Origin: Euglena gracilis
Lineage: Eukaryota; Euglenida; Euglenophyceae; Euglenales
Assembly (NCBI GenBank): GCA_039621445.1
Contig: CP154954.1
Span: forward strand, 28,113,037-28,177,036
Direction: 5' to 3'
Length of the DNA stretch: 64,000 nt
Position 1 is the stretch's first letter, and each line of letters starts with the position of its first letter. The notes under the pieces were generated by a model. That model saw only the letters and a list, made by a program, of their open reading frames with translations, had not been told where the DNA came from and searched no databases. Position numbers and translations under genes: made by a program. Positions 11,701 to 22,300 of the stretch are shown here, piece by piece.

Positions 11701-14700
11701 AAGGCTTCAAAATTAAAAAACCCTTTCTAGAATTTCTCCAAACTGTCCCCTCACATGAGGATCGCCACCATTTGAATCCCGGGGCAAAGGCTCAATTTTG
11801 GTGTTTTTGGCCTGACCTAAATTCTTCCAAGTTTTGTTTCCCCTGCGTTCCGCCCAAGAAATGTAAAACCTTAATGCTGTCCCACACATTTCCTGTCAGG
11901 CTCCATGGTATGGTCAATATTCCCTTGGATTCCAGTGTGGCCAACTGCCCTCTCCACTGGAGTAGTGACTGAAGTAGTGACTGACCGGACTGGCTGGTTT
12001 TGGAAATGACCCTGGTGGTCGGTGCTGGACCCCACCTGCAAAACATGGCTGCCTCTTTGAGAGAGGTAATTGCGCAGTTGCATTAATGATCCTTTCAAAT
12101 GATGAATTTGCACACGTTGGGCAAATGGGACGAGATACGGCTGAAAAGCGAGATCGGCTGCCAAAGCTAACTTCGCTGGAAAAGGCAGCTGACTGGCTGG
12201 ACACCCCTGTGGGGAGTGTCCAAGCGAGGCCAGGCTCCCATGCTACTTGTGAATGGGAGCAATTGGGATTTGCTGTTGAAATGTGATGCATCAAAGCAGG
12301 CTCAGAAGATAAATTGGCAGAGACCCAAACAGAATCTTTGAGGCGTGCCAATGCAACGGCACCATCCGACGTCACTTGGTTGTCCCACAAGTTCAAGCAG
12401 AGGCAGGGACGAGGTTTGCAGTTGGGCTACCTCCGTATTTTCTTTTTAATTCATTCCTTGTGACATTCAATTCCTTGTGCACCGGACAAGAATTACAGAA
12501 AATATACTCAGGATGACCCGGGGGGTCAGTGTTATCTGATGTGCCTGGCATACTTTCGCGTGCTTGGGACACACAAGGGTGCAGGGGGGGGGATAGATAT
12601 CAGAGTCTTTCGGAAAAACTGCGTAAAAATTGCAGGAAATTTTTTAAATGTGTTTTTGAAAATTAGTGCACTTCTCCTGGAAGTGGGGGTTGGAAAAAAA
12701 CTCACAAATTTGCTCATTTTGCAACACAGGTGTATCTTTTGAGCCGTTATTCACATTTTTTCCAACAAAAAGGTCTAAAAACTTGATTTTTGTAATTTGG
12801 AACATGCTCGTTCGGGAAACATGGAATTTCTTGGTGAAAAAGCCAAAACTGGCAAAAAGTTGCCGAAAACTTTGGTCAGGTAAAATCTGGTCAGGTGAGC
12901 AGAATTATTTCCCAGCAGAAATTGGGGGAAAACCTAAAAAAGACCCAGAATTTTGTCAAGTTTTATAATATTTTTGGCAACTTTTGGCAAATTTGCAACA
13001 AAATGACAAAAAAGCACCTGGTTCCCTTGTGAAACGTTCAGGAATGGCCAGAACTCATTTCGCCTTCCATTTCAGGTTCATGCGAGAAAAAAAGCTCAAA
13101 GGGAAAAAAATGCAGAAAAATTGCAGGAAGTTACGGAAAATTGCGGAAATCGCGGAAAAATTGCGGATATCAATTTCACCCCCGAGGCGGATAAACTGCC
13201 TTGACCCCACCCCTGGCGCATACCGCCCACCCCTACAAATGGTGTGCTCCCACTCCTCCAAGGGCAGCCCTGGACCTATCAGCCCCGTCCGTGGAGCCCC
13301 GGCCCTGGGCACAGGGTGTGCAGGGAGGCGGCCCGCTGCAGCAGCGCGAGCGCCTCCGCCCCGGCACTCTCGATCTTGTTCTTGTGGAGGTGCAGGGTGA
13401 GGGACGTGAGGGACGCGCAGGTGAGCACACAGTGAGGCTGCCACTGGACTTCCATTCTCCATCTGTGAGTGAACGCATTCATCCCAATATTGAAGGAAAC
13501 AAACGCTGGAACCAGAATCACCCAACGCCCATTTAAAGCCAAAAAAGCTTCACATACAAAATTCAATAAACCACAATTTATGGAAAAAAGTGTGCAACGA
13601 GTTGATGCTTTGCTTTCGTGTGCACAGTCCGGACAAAAATGACGGGAAACAAAGATGATGGGAAACCACCAAAAATTTCCCGTCATTTTTCCATCATTTT
13701 TTCCCCCTGAACCCTTTCTATGCCCTTTTGGAGGAACCACATTCACAGCTGGTCAAATTTCACGCACAAAGGATGGGGGTATGACATATGATCAAGTTTG
13801 GGGTGTGTTTTCAATACAACCACAAAAAAAAGAACACCCAGAACACCATTTTGACACTTTCTTGGAATTTTGAGGTGCTGCCGAAAAACTCCCACTTATT
13901 ACCTTCATGGAAAATTGAAATTTCCATCACTTTTTCCAGAATAAAAAATTTCCCATCATTTTATTTCCCGTCATTTTTGTTTCCCGTCCGCTTCCGCCAT
14001 TTTTGTCCGGACTGTAATTTGGAGAAAACTTGGATGTGCGTGGGCAAACGTCATTTCAAAGCCAGCTTCAATGGGCTGCAGAAATCGCCGAGCACATTAG
14101 CACGTCAAATAACTCCTCCAATCATCCCACCTCACAATTTGAATTTACCAAAATTTCAATGCAACGGCAAAATCAATTGTTGTTTGTATTGCATAATCGT
14201 ATCCACAAAATGCAAGGTGCTTCTCCGGACGAAAAGTTGCTGAGGTTGCTCAGAGCTGCCACGCCACCATCGCCAAGCAATGAACCCTGTACAGAGTTTC
14301 TTTTTTGGGCTGAGGAGAGTGGGGACACTCAAGGGCAATATGCGACGCCCTTCAATGTGTCAGGACATCATGGCCCAGAAATTCCTTCCTCTTGCTGCTC
14401 AAATAACGCATCCCCAGGGGCCTGGCTACAATGACATTTCGGTTGTGAGGACATTTTGGTTCACTTTGGTTGGAGGGACACACTTCTATTACAGGGGCAT
14501 TTTGAAACACTTCGGCTAAAGGTGGGGATGAAACTTACTTTTGGTTTTTAAAAAACTGGGAGAAACCATTTGCTTTTTTAACTTTCAATTACTTTTTGAA
14601 CAAAAACTGGGCCAAAAATTCTTCAAAGCTTGTTTGAGATAAAATTCTGCAAATTCTCAAAATACTCCGATTTTTCATTTTGACCTTTTTCCTTCGCTAA

Positions 14701-17700
14701 AATTTTCCTTTATTTTTTATGTTTTCATACCGTTTTCTTTTTTAAAAAGCACTGTTTTTGCTCTTTTTCCTTCAAAAGCAACAGAATGCCAACGCTTTGA
14801 ATATGCATTGAACAGATCAGAATGTCAGTGTCAAAGCGAATCCTCCACACAGGGTTTGTTGCCAGAAAATTACACAACGTTCCGTCAGTAAAATTTGATC
14901 TTTTTGTGCTTCTTTTGCAATTCACTAACTTGGCATGTCCACTCGAGACTGGAAGGGCCCAAAGAAAGAGGACGCCCAAAAAGAGACTCTTTGGGGAGAC
15001 GCCCTAAAACTTACAGTCAATGCCTGAAAAAGGGTCCAGCATCTTAAAAAGAATCCTGATCCCGCAGCTGCATTGTCTGTACAAGGGAGCTGCCAAAGCT
15101 CTCCATGCAGCCACGGAGGCACCACGAGCACCTCCCACCACATCCCGAGGATGAATCACCACACAGCTGACTTTCCTATGGACTTATCGAGGGCGTTGTT
15201 GGGTTGTGTAAATTCAACGTTCCTTGGTTGCCTTCATTTCAGTCTTGTGAGAGGTGAGTAGAAAGACAACCTTGGTGAATCATTTGCTGGATGTCGTTTT
15301 TTGCGATTTCTGGAGCTTGGAGGACAAAATCAGTCAGCAATGGGGAGTGTTCGATTTTCGTTGTTGACATCCCTCATAATTCACCCCGAAACCCTCCAAA
15401 CCCCCCCAGGGTGTCATTTATGGGGATTTTGAAGGGAAAATCCAAAAGAACTGTCATCGGCAGCGAGCAAAATTTCATATTGCAGAGCGGTGGGTGTCAT
15501 TTTTGATTTATAGAGTGGCACCTACCGTATTTGTCACCCCTGGGGGCACTGCCAGACCCCCTTTGTTGATGTCAACGCACCCTAATTGGACAATTAGAGT
15601 GCGTTGCCAGTATTCCACCTAATTGGCACTTTTCTGACACTCCTTTCGCACTCCAAAAAAAAAGTTCTTCGGCTGGTCCTTGGGGATTTAGTACCCCCTA
15701 CCCTCACCCCCCCTAATTGGCCTCCAGGACAACACTGGCAAAAATTTGGCCAGGCTCCAACGACTTCCCCAAAAAATGACTATTGAAACAAATGTCCATC
15801 AAAAAGTGGAGAAAAAAATTCATGAAGCACCCAACCGTGCACAAAAAAAAACAAATTTTGTGCTGGGGGTGATAGCAGGGGGTGGGATCCTTGAGTCTCC
15901 TTGCTTGTCCCCCCCCGGCTAATTGGCTGATGGGGGGTCTGAGGGAACCTGGTCATTATAAGTCATAAAGAAGGTGTGAAATTGCCACCCTTCGGCACAC
16001 AGGCAATATTCCCCCTGGCAGCAGGGAGAAGCACCAACACCCCCCCCCTTTATTTGAGCACACCCACGGGTCAAAAGACCCCCCAAATGCTCAAACGAGG
16101 GGGGGTCGGAAATTCGGCTTTGAGAGAGGACAAAAAAATTTTGGCGCCTTTGGCGCCTAAAATTTTTTTCCCCCAGACCCAAATGTTCAATTAAGGGGGG
16201 GGTCAAATAAAGGGGGGGGATGGTATTGACCATTTTTCACCAACTCCCCCAGGGGGAGTCATTTTCTACTCTGCTAAAGACCAGCCAAAACCATTTTCCT
16301 GGAAAAATAGCAATTCAGCACCTGCCTGGGAGGTGGGTTGGTCACTTTGGGATCCAGTGGAATTGACCACACATGTGAAGCACGACCAAAAAAAACTTTC
16401 TCTGACAGAAATGCCTTAAAATTCACTTTAAATTCTTGGCCAAAATGGGTAAAAATCCCTTAAAATGCCAATGCCTTAAAATTTCTGAGGGGAAATTTTT
16501 CCTCCAACCCAGCAAAAATGAAAGTGCAAAAATCTCAGCAAAATAACAGGCCAAATCCAGGGGAGGAAAAGCGATTTCTGGCATCGTTGGAACATTGTCT
16601 AGTCAAAACTGAAAGAAAAAAAATGAGCTTTTTGCCCTCTTTTTTTTGGATTTGGACCTTGTGAAAATCAAAACGTTGGTTCGATGCATGCCTGGATGGC
16701 CCTTGTACCACCCTGAAAAGTGGCGCACCAAAAAGCCTCAAAGTGCTGTTACAAAGCCTTAAAAAAGCTTAAACAACCTTAAATTTTTGAAAAAATTCTG
16801 CTTTGAAAAAGGCCCACCTCCATGGTGATTGGCATTTGCCAATCAATTGGTGCAGCCTTGGAAGAAATCCACAACATTGGCTGCTGTCACTTGGCACCAA
16901 ATATGACGACTGGCTAATAGTGATCGAAGGCGGTGGCAAATCTGGCTCGGCATCAAGAGAAGAATGAATGTGCATCTCTTTCTTGATGTACGTTCATATT
17001 CCCTCCCTTTAATCCCCTCTAATTCTTCGACAATTATCGTTAATTCGACAATTTCGGGGGCAGTAGTGTGTCGGTTCATGGGCAAAACCTGCGGCCTACG
17101 GGACAACACTCAACAAAGAGCCCAAAGAGCATCACAACTTCAATTACCACCGGGTTTTATGCAGCCGGCGGTTTTCAGTACGTACCCAGGGGAAACCAGG
17201 TGGTCCAGTTCGGTCCAAAAGACCCCCCTCCCTAGGGTTGTGCCAATTAATCGTTTCGAGCAGGCGAATAAATCGGGGTGTCTCAGACGACTAACGATCA
17301 ATTGGTCCCTTCTGAGTTTTGCTGTTGAAATCTGCATAAGAAATTGAAATGCGGAACTCAAACCATTTCTTTGCGCGCCCTCTAACGAATTTTTTCCTTG
17401 TTCTGGGCCAGGCACTAGCAAATTAGGAACCGTGTCAGCTTAATAAATCGCACAGCATTTCACTGGCACCTTCGCTGACTCATGGCAACTTTAACAACTG
17501 TGTCAAGGTGTAAGTAGAGTATTATCTGACTGGTTACTGTACGAAATTGCGTGTTTGTAGCAAATATCGCGCCCATCGTGGTTGACATCCATAATGAACG
17601 ATTGCCCTGGGCCGAACGATTCGGAATCGGCGATGACGAACAATTAGTCGATTAATCGATTGATCGAATCTACCCCAGCCTGGCCGGGCCGGCCCGGGAT

Positions 17701-20641
17701 GGGCCGCCACCGGGCCGCTAATCCACTGGCCTGGGCCGTGCCGCCGGGCCGTTGGGCCGGGCTAGGCCGCCGGCTGCCGATCACCTCAAACATCTGCCAC
17801 ACGCCTCAAACATCAGCTGCAGCATGGCACCATCACACATGTAAAGAGCTCGGTACTACACAAAACCTAATCAAACAGGGGGGGGGGTATTCAGTCACCC
17901 CAAAAACGTCCCCCCCCCTGTGACCTGGACCACCAACAACAATGAATTAGTAACAAGGTAATTACCATGCCCTGGACCCTTTACGGCCCAATGGGAACAG
18001 TATGGGGGCAGCTGGACCTAGGTCCCACTCAAGCTATTCCCATACCCGAACCTGGCACAGCCCAAAAGGGGGCACCTTTGGAATTTTTTAGGATGTTCAC
18101 AAAAAATGGTCAATTTCAAGCACATTTGCCAAAAAGCGATTTTTGAAAACGTCCAAATAATGTCGATTTGACCATTTTTTCGGGGTTTCTTCACAAAGCA
18201 CGCTATGACAGTGAGCTATTCCAGTCAGGCTTTTGCTTAAGGACCCCGGGGGGGGGTACTGGCTAGCCAATCGGCTAGACACTGGAAAAAATGGACTAGC
18301 TAGACCCCCCTCCCCCCCCCCGGGGGGGGGGGTCCGGGGGTCCCCCCAACTGGAAAAAAATTTTCCTCCGGCACTGCGCGCCGAGGTGGAAATCAGGTTT
18401 TTAATAGGTTTTTGGGCTGTTTGTTCAAAAATTCCCAAAAATCCTATGGTAAATGTCATATTATTCGGTTTTTCTCGACAAAAATTAGAAAATCTGTCGC
18501 GAACAGTTCACTCAAACCTGATGTTTTTTTTCGGGGTCAGAAAAATCCAAAAATAGACCCCCACCCAATTCAATTCATAAGACCGTAATCTATCATTTTG
18601 GGTTTTTTGACTGGTTGTACGTCTTTACTCAAGCTATTTACGCCTGATAGTCGCACTCCCCGGGCACCCAGCCCATTTTTTTAATGTATGCTAGTCAAAA
18701 AAATGGTCAATTTCAAGCACAGTCCCAAGTCGATTTTTGAAAACCCAAATAATTTTGAATTTCTTTTCTTCACAAAGCACATGGCAAGCTCAGTCCACCC
18801 CCGGGTGGGGGGGTACCTGGACAATCCTCAACAGAAGGAGAAAAGGTATAGCTGGAGTCGGGGGGGGGGGCCTGTCCCCCCTCACTGGAATAAATTTTTT
18901 TCCTTCGTGCACCAAAAAAATTTGGTTTTTTTCAAGCTTAATTGTTTTTTGAAAACGTCCAAAATTTTTTTCCATTTTTTTTTGTTCCACAAAATGAGCT
19001 AGTCCAGCCCTTTTTAGGACTCCGGCTCCTTACTGCCCCAATCCCTAAAGCATGGAATCCCCCCCCCCCCAACGGTCGGGGTGTCCCCCCACTGGAATTT
19101 TTCTGTTGGAATCGTTTTTTATTTTTGGCTGATTTTGTTCCAAAAATTCCCAAAAATGGCCAAAGACGGGCTAGCGGCCAAATTTGGACTAGCTGCAGTC
19201 CAGCCCTTTCCCCGGGGGGGGGGGGGACTGCAATCCCTTAAGCAGAAGCCTGATTCCCGTCCCCCCTATGGGAATAGCTTGGGAGGGGGGGCATGGAAAT
19301 TGTTTGGTCCCCCCAACGGTCAATTAAATGAGCACAAATCCCATCAATGTCAGTGAATCGCGATTTTTGCACGCATCTCTATTGGATGTTGATTGATTAT
19401 AACCTGCGCATGCCCCCATTGACCAACAGGGGTACAAATCCCCGAAAAGGATGTGAAGTAGACTGGGTAGTCGGCCAACTACGCAATTGGTCGGCTGACT
19501 AGCCCCTGTTGGCAGCTAGTTGAGCGGCAAGATGCGGTGGGGGGGGGGGGTAATCGGCTGACTACCATGCCCCACCCATATAACACCCCCCTCAGGAGCC
19601 AAAATCCAAGGGGGGGTCTTATATGGGGGGGGTCTTATATGGTGGGGTCGCTGAGCTCTTATCCCTGACCAAGATCCTTTGGCCTCCCGGAAAAACTGTT
19701 TTTGAGCCGAAAATTAGCGTTTTTCGACCCGCCAGCGCCCCGTTTTGGGCCGCCAACCCATTGCCTTTGGGTCAAAACCCGGTCAAAAAAGTCGAAAACA
19801 ATCGATTTTTTTTTTTGCCCGAAACGATGTTTTTTTAGCCTCCCGGACCCGGAAAAACCGTTTTTGAGCCGAAAATGAGCGTTTTCCGACCCGCCAGCGC
19901 CCTGTTTTGGGCCGCCAACCCATTGCCTTTGGGTCAAAACTGGGTAAAAAAAGTCGAAAAATTTTTTCCCCGAAACGATGTTTTTGGGCCTCCCGGACCC
20001 GGAAAATTTGTTTTTGAGCCGAAAATGAGCATTTTTTCGACCCGCCAGCCCCCCGTTTTGGGCTGCCAACCCATTGCCTTTGGGTGATTTTCGGGTCAAA
20101 AAGTCGAAAAAAATCTAAAAAAAATTTTGCTCGAAACGATGTTTTTTGGCTTCCCGGACCCAGAAAAAGTGTTATTTGAGTCAAAAACGACTGTTTTTTG
20201 ACCCCCTGGCCTCCGGTTTCGGGCACAAAACCCTTGCATTTCAGTCAAAAGAGATCCATGGAGTGGGCCGGTGTGGTGGAAATTAGCAACCAGAGGCTTG
20301 ACCCTGGCGTGCCTGATGGGAAAGGGCCGGCGGTCTACCTGACCTGTCACAATTAAACCATTGCGGCTTCGGCCGAGCAGTGACACTAAGGACAAGCAAC
20401 CCCTATCAAACACGCCATCGCCAAGCATCAGGAGCTGAGGCAAGGGATGGAGGACTTCGAGTGCCACGAACCCGAGGGCTAATGCCCCCTGGCGGTAGCT
20501 CCACAGGCGAGAAATCGCTTCGTCCAGAAAATCTGTCCTCAGTCGTTGGAAAAATTCTCTCTTGCCCAACGCTGCAGATTGCAAAAAATCAGAGACATGA
20601 TACCAAACATCATTCGGAAGACAAGAAGCTTCACTCATCAT
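5452..20641 (-). CDS. Probable multi-exon F-box/LRR (RNI-type) gene
   Basis: This is a proposed gene envelope, not a solved model. Ten separate minus-strand blocks encode LRRs of the ribonuclease inhibitor/NLRC3 type (LxLxxNxIGDxGAxALAxL), spaced 0.1 to 6 kb apart in one orientation. They run from an N-terminal F-box-like exon (start 20641) to a terminal exon with TAG at 5452-5454. RNI-type LRRs form curved protein-binding scaffolds; F-box/LRR proteins usually pick substrates for SCF ubiquitin ligases, but that role is inference. The gaps are full of MITEs, SINE-like repeats and satellites. There may be two or more genes here, and some blocks may be dead. Confidence 0.4.
5870..6113 (-). CDS. 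LRR gene, exon with two LRRs
   Basis: The frame reads WRHLNLGRNPIGDGGLAALA, then LSLDAARAHIGPGGAAALAR. These are two tandem RNI-type repeats of about 28 residues. The upstream border lies near CTCCAGGCAGGGATC, a motif that recurs at 6850. The downstream border is not clear; a GGTGTGCC-rich C tract follows. Confidence 0.55.
6129..6905. repeat. Direct repeat pair bracketing a SINE-like copy
   Basis: About 60 bp is repeated directly at 6129-6190 and 6846-6905: GGGCCTCCAGGCAGGGATCA, a short T run, AAACGCGCC and a CCTTAA/CCTAAT-type tail. Between the copies lie the SINE-like repeat (6200-6420) and an LRR-like GC-rich patch near 6600. It could be a segmental duplication or an old retroelement boundary. 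Confidence 0.5.
6200..6420 (+). repeat. SINE-like repeat, copy 2 (B box present)
   Basis: It carries the same blocks as the 940 and 16495 copies: GAGCAAAAATGAAAGCGCAAAATCTCGGC, GATTTCTGGCATT, and AAAATCAAAAATGTTGGTTCGATGCCC. GGTTCGATGCC matches the RNA polymerase III B box. I infer a tRNA-derived SINE. No start of the RNA was mapped. Confidence 0.45.
6960..7110 (+). repeat. SINE-like repeat, 3' part
   Basis: It contains GAAAATCAAAAATGTTGGTTCGATACC, the B-box end shared with the copies at 6355 and 16680. The 5' blocks are missing or diverged. Probably a truncated member of the same family. Confidence 0.4.
7300..7650 (-). pseudogene. LRR region with broken frame
   Basis: One minus frame has HMPGLQWLSLDVYKTDIGPA and another has RVAGAQALAGLGAAPALHTL, both LRR-like and in the right order. 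The frames differ, so at least one frameshift or an unseen small intron lies between them, near 7480-7520. Poly-C and poly-G runs make sequencing error possible. Either a damaged pair of exons or two exons whose junctions I cannot fix. Confidence 0.4.
8810..8953 (-). CDS. LRR gene exon downstream of the 110-nt intron
   Basis: After the AG at 8955-8954 the frame reads PGLDLSHNEIGDIGASALAA, a complete LRR start, then AALPVVSLE. It continues in phase from the upstream exon (9064-9185) once the intron-like element 8950-9066 is removed. The donor of the next intron may be the GTGG after SLE. Confidence 0.6.
8950..9066. mobile_element. Introner: 117-bp TIR element inside an LRR codon block
   Basis: The plus-strand ends are CAGGCTTTTTTTTTACC and CTTAAAAAACGGCCTG, inverted repeats. 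The flanks are exact octamers GTCGAGGC (8942-8949 and 9067-9074). Read on the gene strand the junctions are GACCAG|GCCG and AAAAG|CCTGG, a 110-nt GC-AG intron at 9063-8954. Splicing joins LGLDQ to PGLDLSHN in frame. Compared with an uninterrupted LRR, exactly five residues (15 nt: duplicated octamer plus CAG and CCTG) are added. Confidence 0.75.
9064..9185 (-). CDS. LRR gene exon upstream of the 110-nt intron
   Basis: After a possible acceptor (CGCAAAG) the frame reads LPPMLDLHNNRVGPLGAAEL, then AGLQRLGGLGLDQ, one full LRR and the start of the next. It ends at CAG, immediately before the GC donor inside the TIR element. The two other minus frames are open too but give no LRR pattern. Confidence 0.55.
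9240..9500. repeat. C/G-run repeat with GCGCTTCGCGC palindrome
   Basis: This has the same build as 1360-1560 inverted: C and G tracts, CGGACTCTCTGAAGGCATTTCCCAAAAA, CAGCGCTTCGCGCTG and GGTTCGGCCC mirrored around it. Probably a member of the TIR family whose ends I could not define. It has no coding signal. Confidence 0.45.
9721..10097. repeat. Foldback repeat with AAATATAAAGCCCCCC arms
   Basis: Left part: CCCCCCAAAATATAAAGCCCCCCC, then GGGGGACTTTATATTTGGGG. Right part: GGGCTTTATATTCGGG, then GGTTTATATTTGGGGGGCTTTATA. The mirrored arms enclose an AT-rich centre. No target duplication was seen. Confidence 0.45.
10100..10850. other. Non-coding stretch
   Basis: Moderate-GC sequence. I see no LRR frame, no convincing ORF and no clear repeat. 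Probably intron of the LRR gene. Confidence 0.4.
10858..10960 (-). CDS. LRR gene exon
   Basis: A CGGCAG acceptor at 10961-10962 precedes SHPASLRVLALDLSDNAVGD, then RGATALAGLIGLSTM. This is a textbook RNI-type repeat (LDLSDNAVGDRGATALAGL). The 3' border may be at a GTGG near 10858. The frame agrees with a one-LRR exon of about 100 nt. Confidence 0.55.
11000..12300. other. Non-coding stretch between LRR exons
   Basis: No recognisable protein frame or RNA. The sequence has a few short C runs and a repeated AATTTGGAGGGG near 11273-11300. Likely intron. Confidence 0.35.
12318..12415 (-). CDS. LRR gene exon
   Basis: The frame reads CLNLWDNQVTSDGAVALARL, one RNI-type LRR with the xNxVTxDGAVALA pattern, and then leaves the pattern. 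The upstream sequence CTGCAAACCTCGTCCCTGCC could contain the border. One repeat only, but the match is good. Confidence 0.45.
13279..13440 (-). CDS. LRR gene exon
   Basis: The frame reads LTSLTLHLHKNKIESAGAEA, then LALLQRAASLHTL, one complete LRR and the lead-in of the next. It follows GTGTGCTCACCTGCGCGTCC. The block is distinctly GC-rich inside AT-rich surroundings, supporting an exon. Confidence 0.5.
   Translation of the reverse strand, partial: QPHCVLTCASLTSLTLHLHKNKIESAGAEALALLQRAASLHTLCPGPGLHGRG
14220..14290 (-). CDS. LRR gene exon (short)
   Basis: One minus frame reads GSLLGDGGVAALSNLSNFSS, the C-terminal half of an RNI-type LRR (GDGGVAALSNL). It is short and the borders are unknown. 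It sits between the 13.3-kb exon and the N-terminal exon. Confidence 0.4.
14500..16030. other. Long non-coding stretch
   Basis: AT-rich, with short C runs and TAATTGG motifs near 15580-15720 and 15915. I looked for LRR frames on the minus strand and found only an ambiguous patch near 15050-15140 (frame with GGARGASVAAWRALAAPLY). Nothing else could be supported. Confidence 0.35.
16035..16222. repeat. Foldback repeat with CCCCCTTTATTTGA ends
   Basis: Left ACCCCCCCCCTTTATTTGA and right TCAAATAAAGGGGGGG mirror each other. Inner arms CCAAATGCTCAA and CCAAATGTTCAATTAAG, and a central TTGGCGCCTTTGGCGCC palindrome, complete the fold. A non-autonomous DNA element is likely; no target duplication was confirmed. 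Confidence 0.5.
16495..16745 (+). repeat. SINE-like repeat, copy 4
   Basis: It contains CAGCAAAAATGAAAGTGCAAAAATCTCAGC, CAGGCCAAATCCAGGGG, GATTTCTGGCATCG and GAAAATCAAAACGTTGGTTCGATGC. It is collinear with 6200-6420. GGTTCGATGC is a B-box-like motif. Confidence 0.45.
16750..18200. other. Long non-coding stretch
   Basis: No LRR frame, RNA gene or defined repeat was recognised. A GGCCGGGCC-rich patch lies at 17680-17770. Probably intron or intergenic. Confidence 0.35.
18226..19252. mobile_element. TIR element about 1.0 kb, near-exact 8-bp TSD
   Basis: Ends CAGGCTTTTGCTTAAGG and CCTTAAGCAGAAGCCTG are inverted repeats with one mismatch. The flanks are ATTCCAGT (18218-18225) and ATTCCCGT (19253-19260), 7 of 8. 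The interior holds two rounds of C/G-run blocks with GGTCAATTTCAAGCACA and CACAAAGCAC repeats, probably nested insertions. The ends match the introner end pattern CAG|GC and AAG|CCTG. Confidence 0.7.
19640..20245 (+). repeat. Satellite-like array, about 155-bp unit x 3.7
   Basis: The CCTCCCGG-AAAA block recurs at about 19683, 19839, 19989 and 20149, each followed by GTTTTTGAGCCGAAAATGAGCGTTTT, GACCCGCCAGCGCCC and CCATTGCCTTTGGGTC. Same family as 3190-3480, opposite orientation. Long ORFs across it come from the repeat. Confidence 0.8.
20345..20641 (-). CDS. F-box-like N-terminal exon of the LRR gene
   Basis: Two in-frame ATGs (20641 and 20638) start MSEASCLPNDVWYHVSDFLQ, then a helix-rich stretch with REFFQRLRTDFLDEAISRLW. 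LPxDVWxxVxDFL is the usual opening of an F-box or F-box-like motif. The exon continues through LGFVALEVLHPLPQLLML; the donor is near 20345-20350 (ACAGGTCAGGTAG offers two choices). It could belong to a separate gene, but its strand and place fit the start of the LRR gene. Confidence 0.45.
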
Positions 20642-20649
20642 GAACAAAT

Positions 20650-22300
20650 AACCCTATGGAAAAGAGAAGGGAAAAAAGCGAAACCTTCACCACCACTTGG
20701 ACGGTGATGACAAATGGGGTGCGCCAAAAATCTGAGGCATTTTTTGTCCAATTTCGCCTCCAGCCCCAATCCTTGCCGACCCCTTTCCCCAAAGAGAGGC
20801 CTGGCGTGACTTGCTTGCAGCTGTGTGCGTCCCATTGCAGTCCTCATCCTCCTTCTGGAAGAGGCACGGGACCCCCCCCCAAGTTGAATCCCATGGCACG
20901 GCAAAGGATCCCCCACCCCCGTCTTGGAAAGTACTTGTCAGCCGTGCCGAACGAAAAACACGTGTATTTTTTTTCTCGAAACGCCCATTATGGCACCAGT
21001 GTTAGCAGTGATTAATTGAGCTTCTTTCATGGCAGGGGCTTTTTTGGGGGCTGCACCGGACTCAAATGGTGGTTGGGGCTTCCTTTGGCAGAACCCATTG
21101 GGACCTGTGCCGGCTGCCGGTCCGTCACGGACATCGACAGAGACCAGGGGGGTCTATGAAGGGGTGGGTGTGCGCTTATCAAGAGCTCAGCACTGTTCAA
21201 AACCTGGTCTTATATGGGGGGGGTAAGCTCAAGGTCAAGCTCGCCGAATTTAAGCTCCCCCCCAAACGCCCCCAAAGTGCTTGCCTCTACGACGGTCTTT
21301 GGTTCGAAAGACCCGCCCCCGAAAATAATTATCCTTCCAAAATAAGCCATCGGAGCGAAGCGCCAGAGGGTGAAAGTTATCCTAACACAAGAATGATGAA
21401 ATTTGAAAAACTTCAGGATTTTGAAATGCAAAAAAGTATGGCAAATATCACCCAATACAATTAACACATGATGCGAAGCGCCGAAAGTTTTCATGCTTGG
21501 AAAACAAAACCCAGGGATTCTTTGGAGGGGGTTAAAGCAGCTTGTTTTGTTATTAGAGGCTAGGTAGTCCTCCCCCCCCTCCCCCTTGTTCAGCTCACCC
21601 AGTCCCAGGTCCCGAGACTGCCCCCCGTGTACCTAGCCACACTTGTTCACTTCCGGGAAAAAACCAAAAACCGGAACAATGGGCACACACCAATCAAGGT
21701 TCTTTTTCAAAAAAATTTCGGCACCTTCGGTGCCGGACCTTCCTCCCACTCCGGGAAGTCAACATGTCTAGTTCAGTTCGGAAGTCAGTGAACAGGGGGT
21801 TCCAGCCCCCCATGTAATTGGGCTCCATTAGAGTTAAAAATATTTTAAAAAAATGCGAACAAAAGGAAAGCCCTGCGGGTGCTGACACCAAACAGGGAGC
21901 CAGGTCAGTGCGTGGGAAAACCTCCAAAAAATGTCTTTTCTTTGCGGGGTCTCATTTTTTTGGGCCAAAACAACCAAATTACAACTAACGCATGGATATT
22001 TTGCACTTCACACCGTATGTTTTTGCACTTCCGGTCAACATTTTTGCACTTTATCTCAAAAATATTTGCACACAAGCATAGGCCTCGGGCAGAAACCTCA
22101 ACAGCCGTGACTGTTTGTTGGAGGTCGGCACGTTTGACGAGGACCCTCGGCCTCCAGGGGGGGGTCCCCATTTTACCGTGCCGAGGGGGTCCGACCACCA
22201 TGGGGGGGGGGTGGGAAGTGCATCACCTTGCAGGCATCAAGACAATAGCGCAAGAGCACATGCTCAACCTGAGGATCTCCCAAAATGCCGAGGACGTGCC
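20650..22300. other. Stretch without a recognised gene
   Basis: Several medium ORFs lie on both strands but none shows a known motif. There are C-run patches near 20870, 21220 and 21570 and a GGCACCTTCGGTGCC palindrome near 21720. It may contain the promoter of the minus-strand LRR gene. Confidence 0.35.

Noticed and set aside
19659-20226. ORFs of about 146 residues on the minus strand
   Set aside because: Periodic frames created by the 155-bp satellite.
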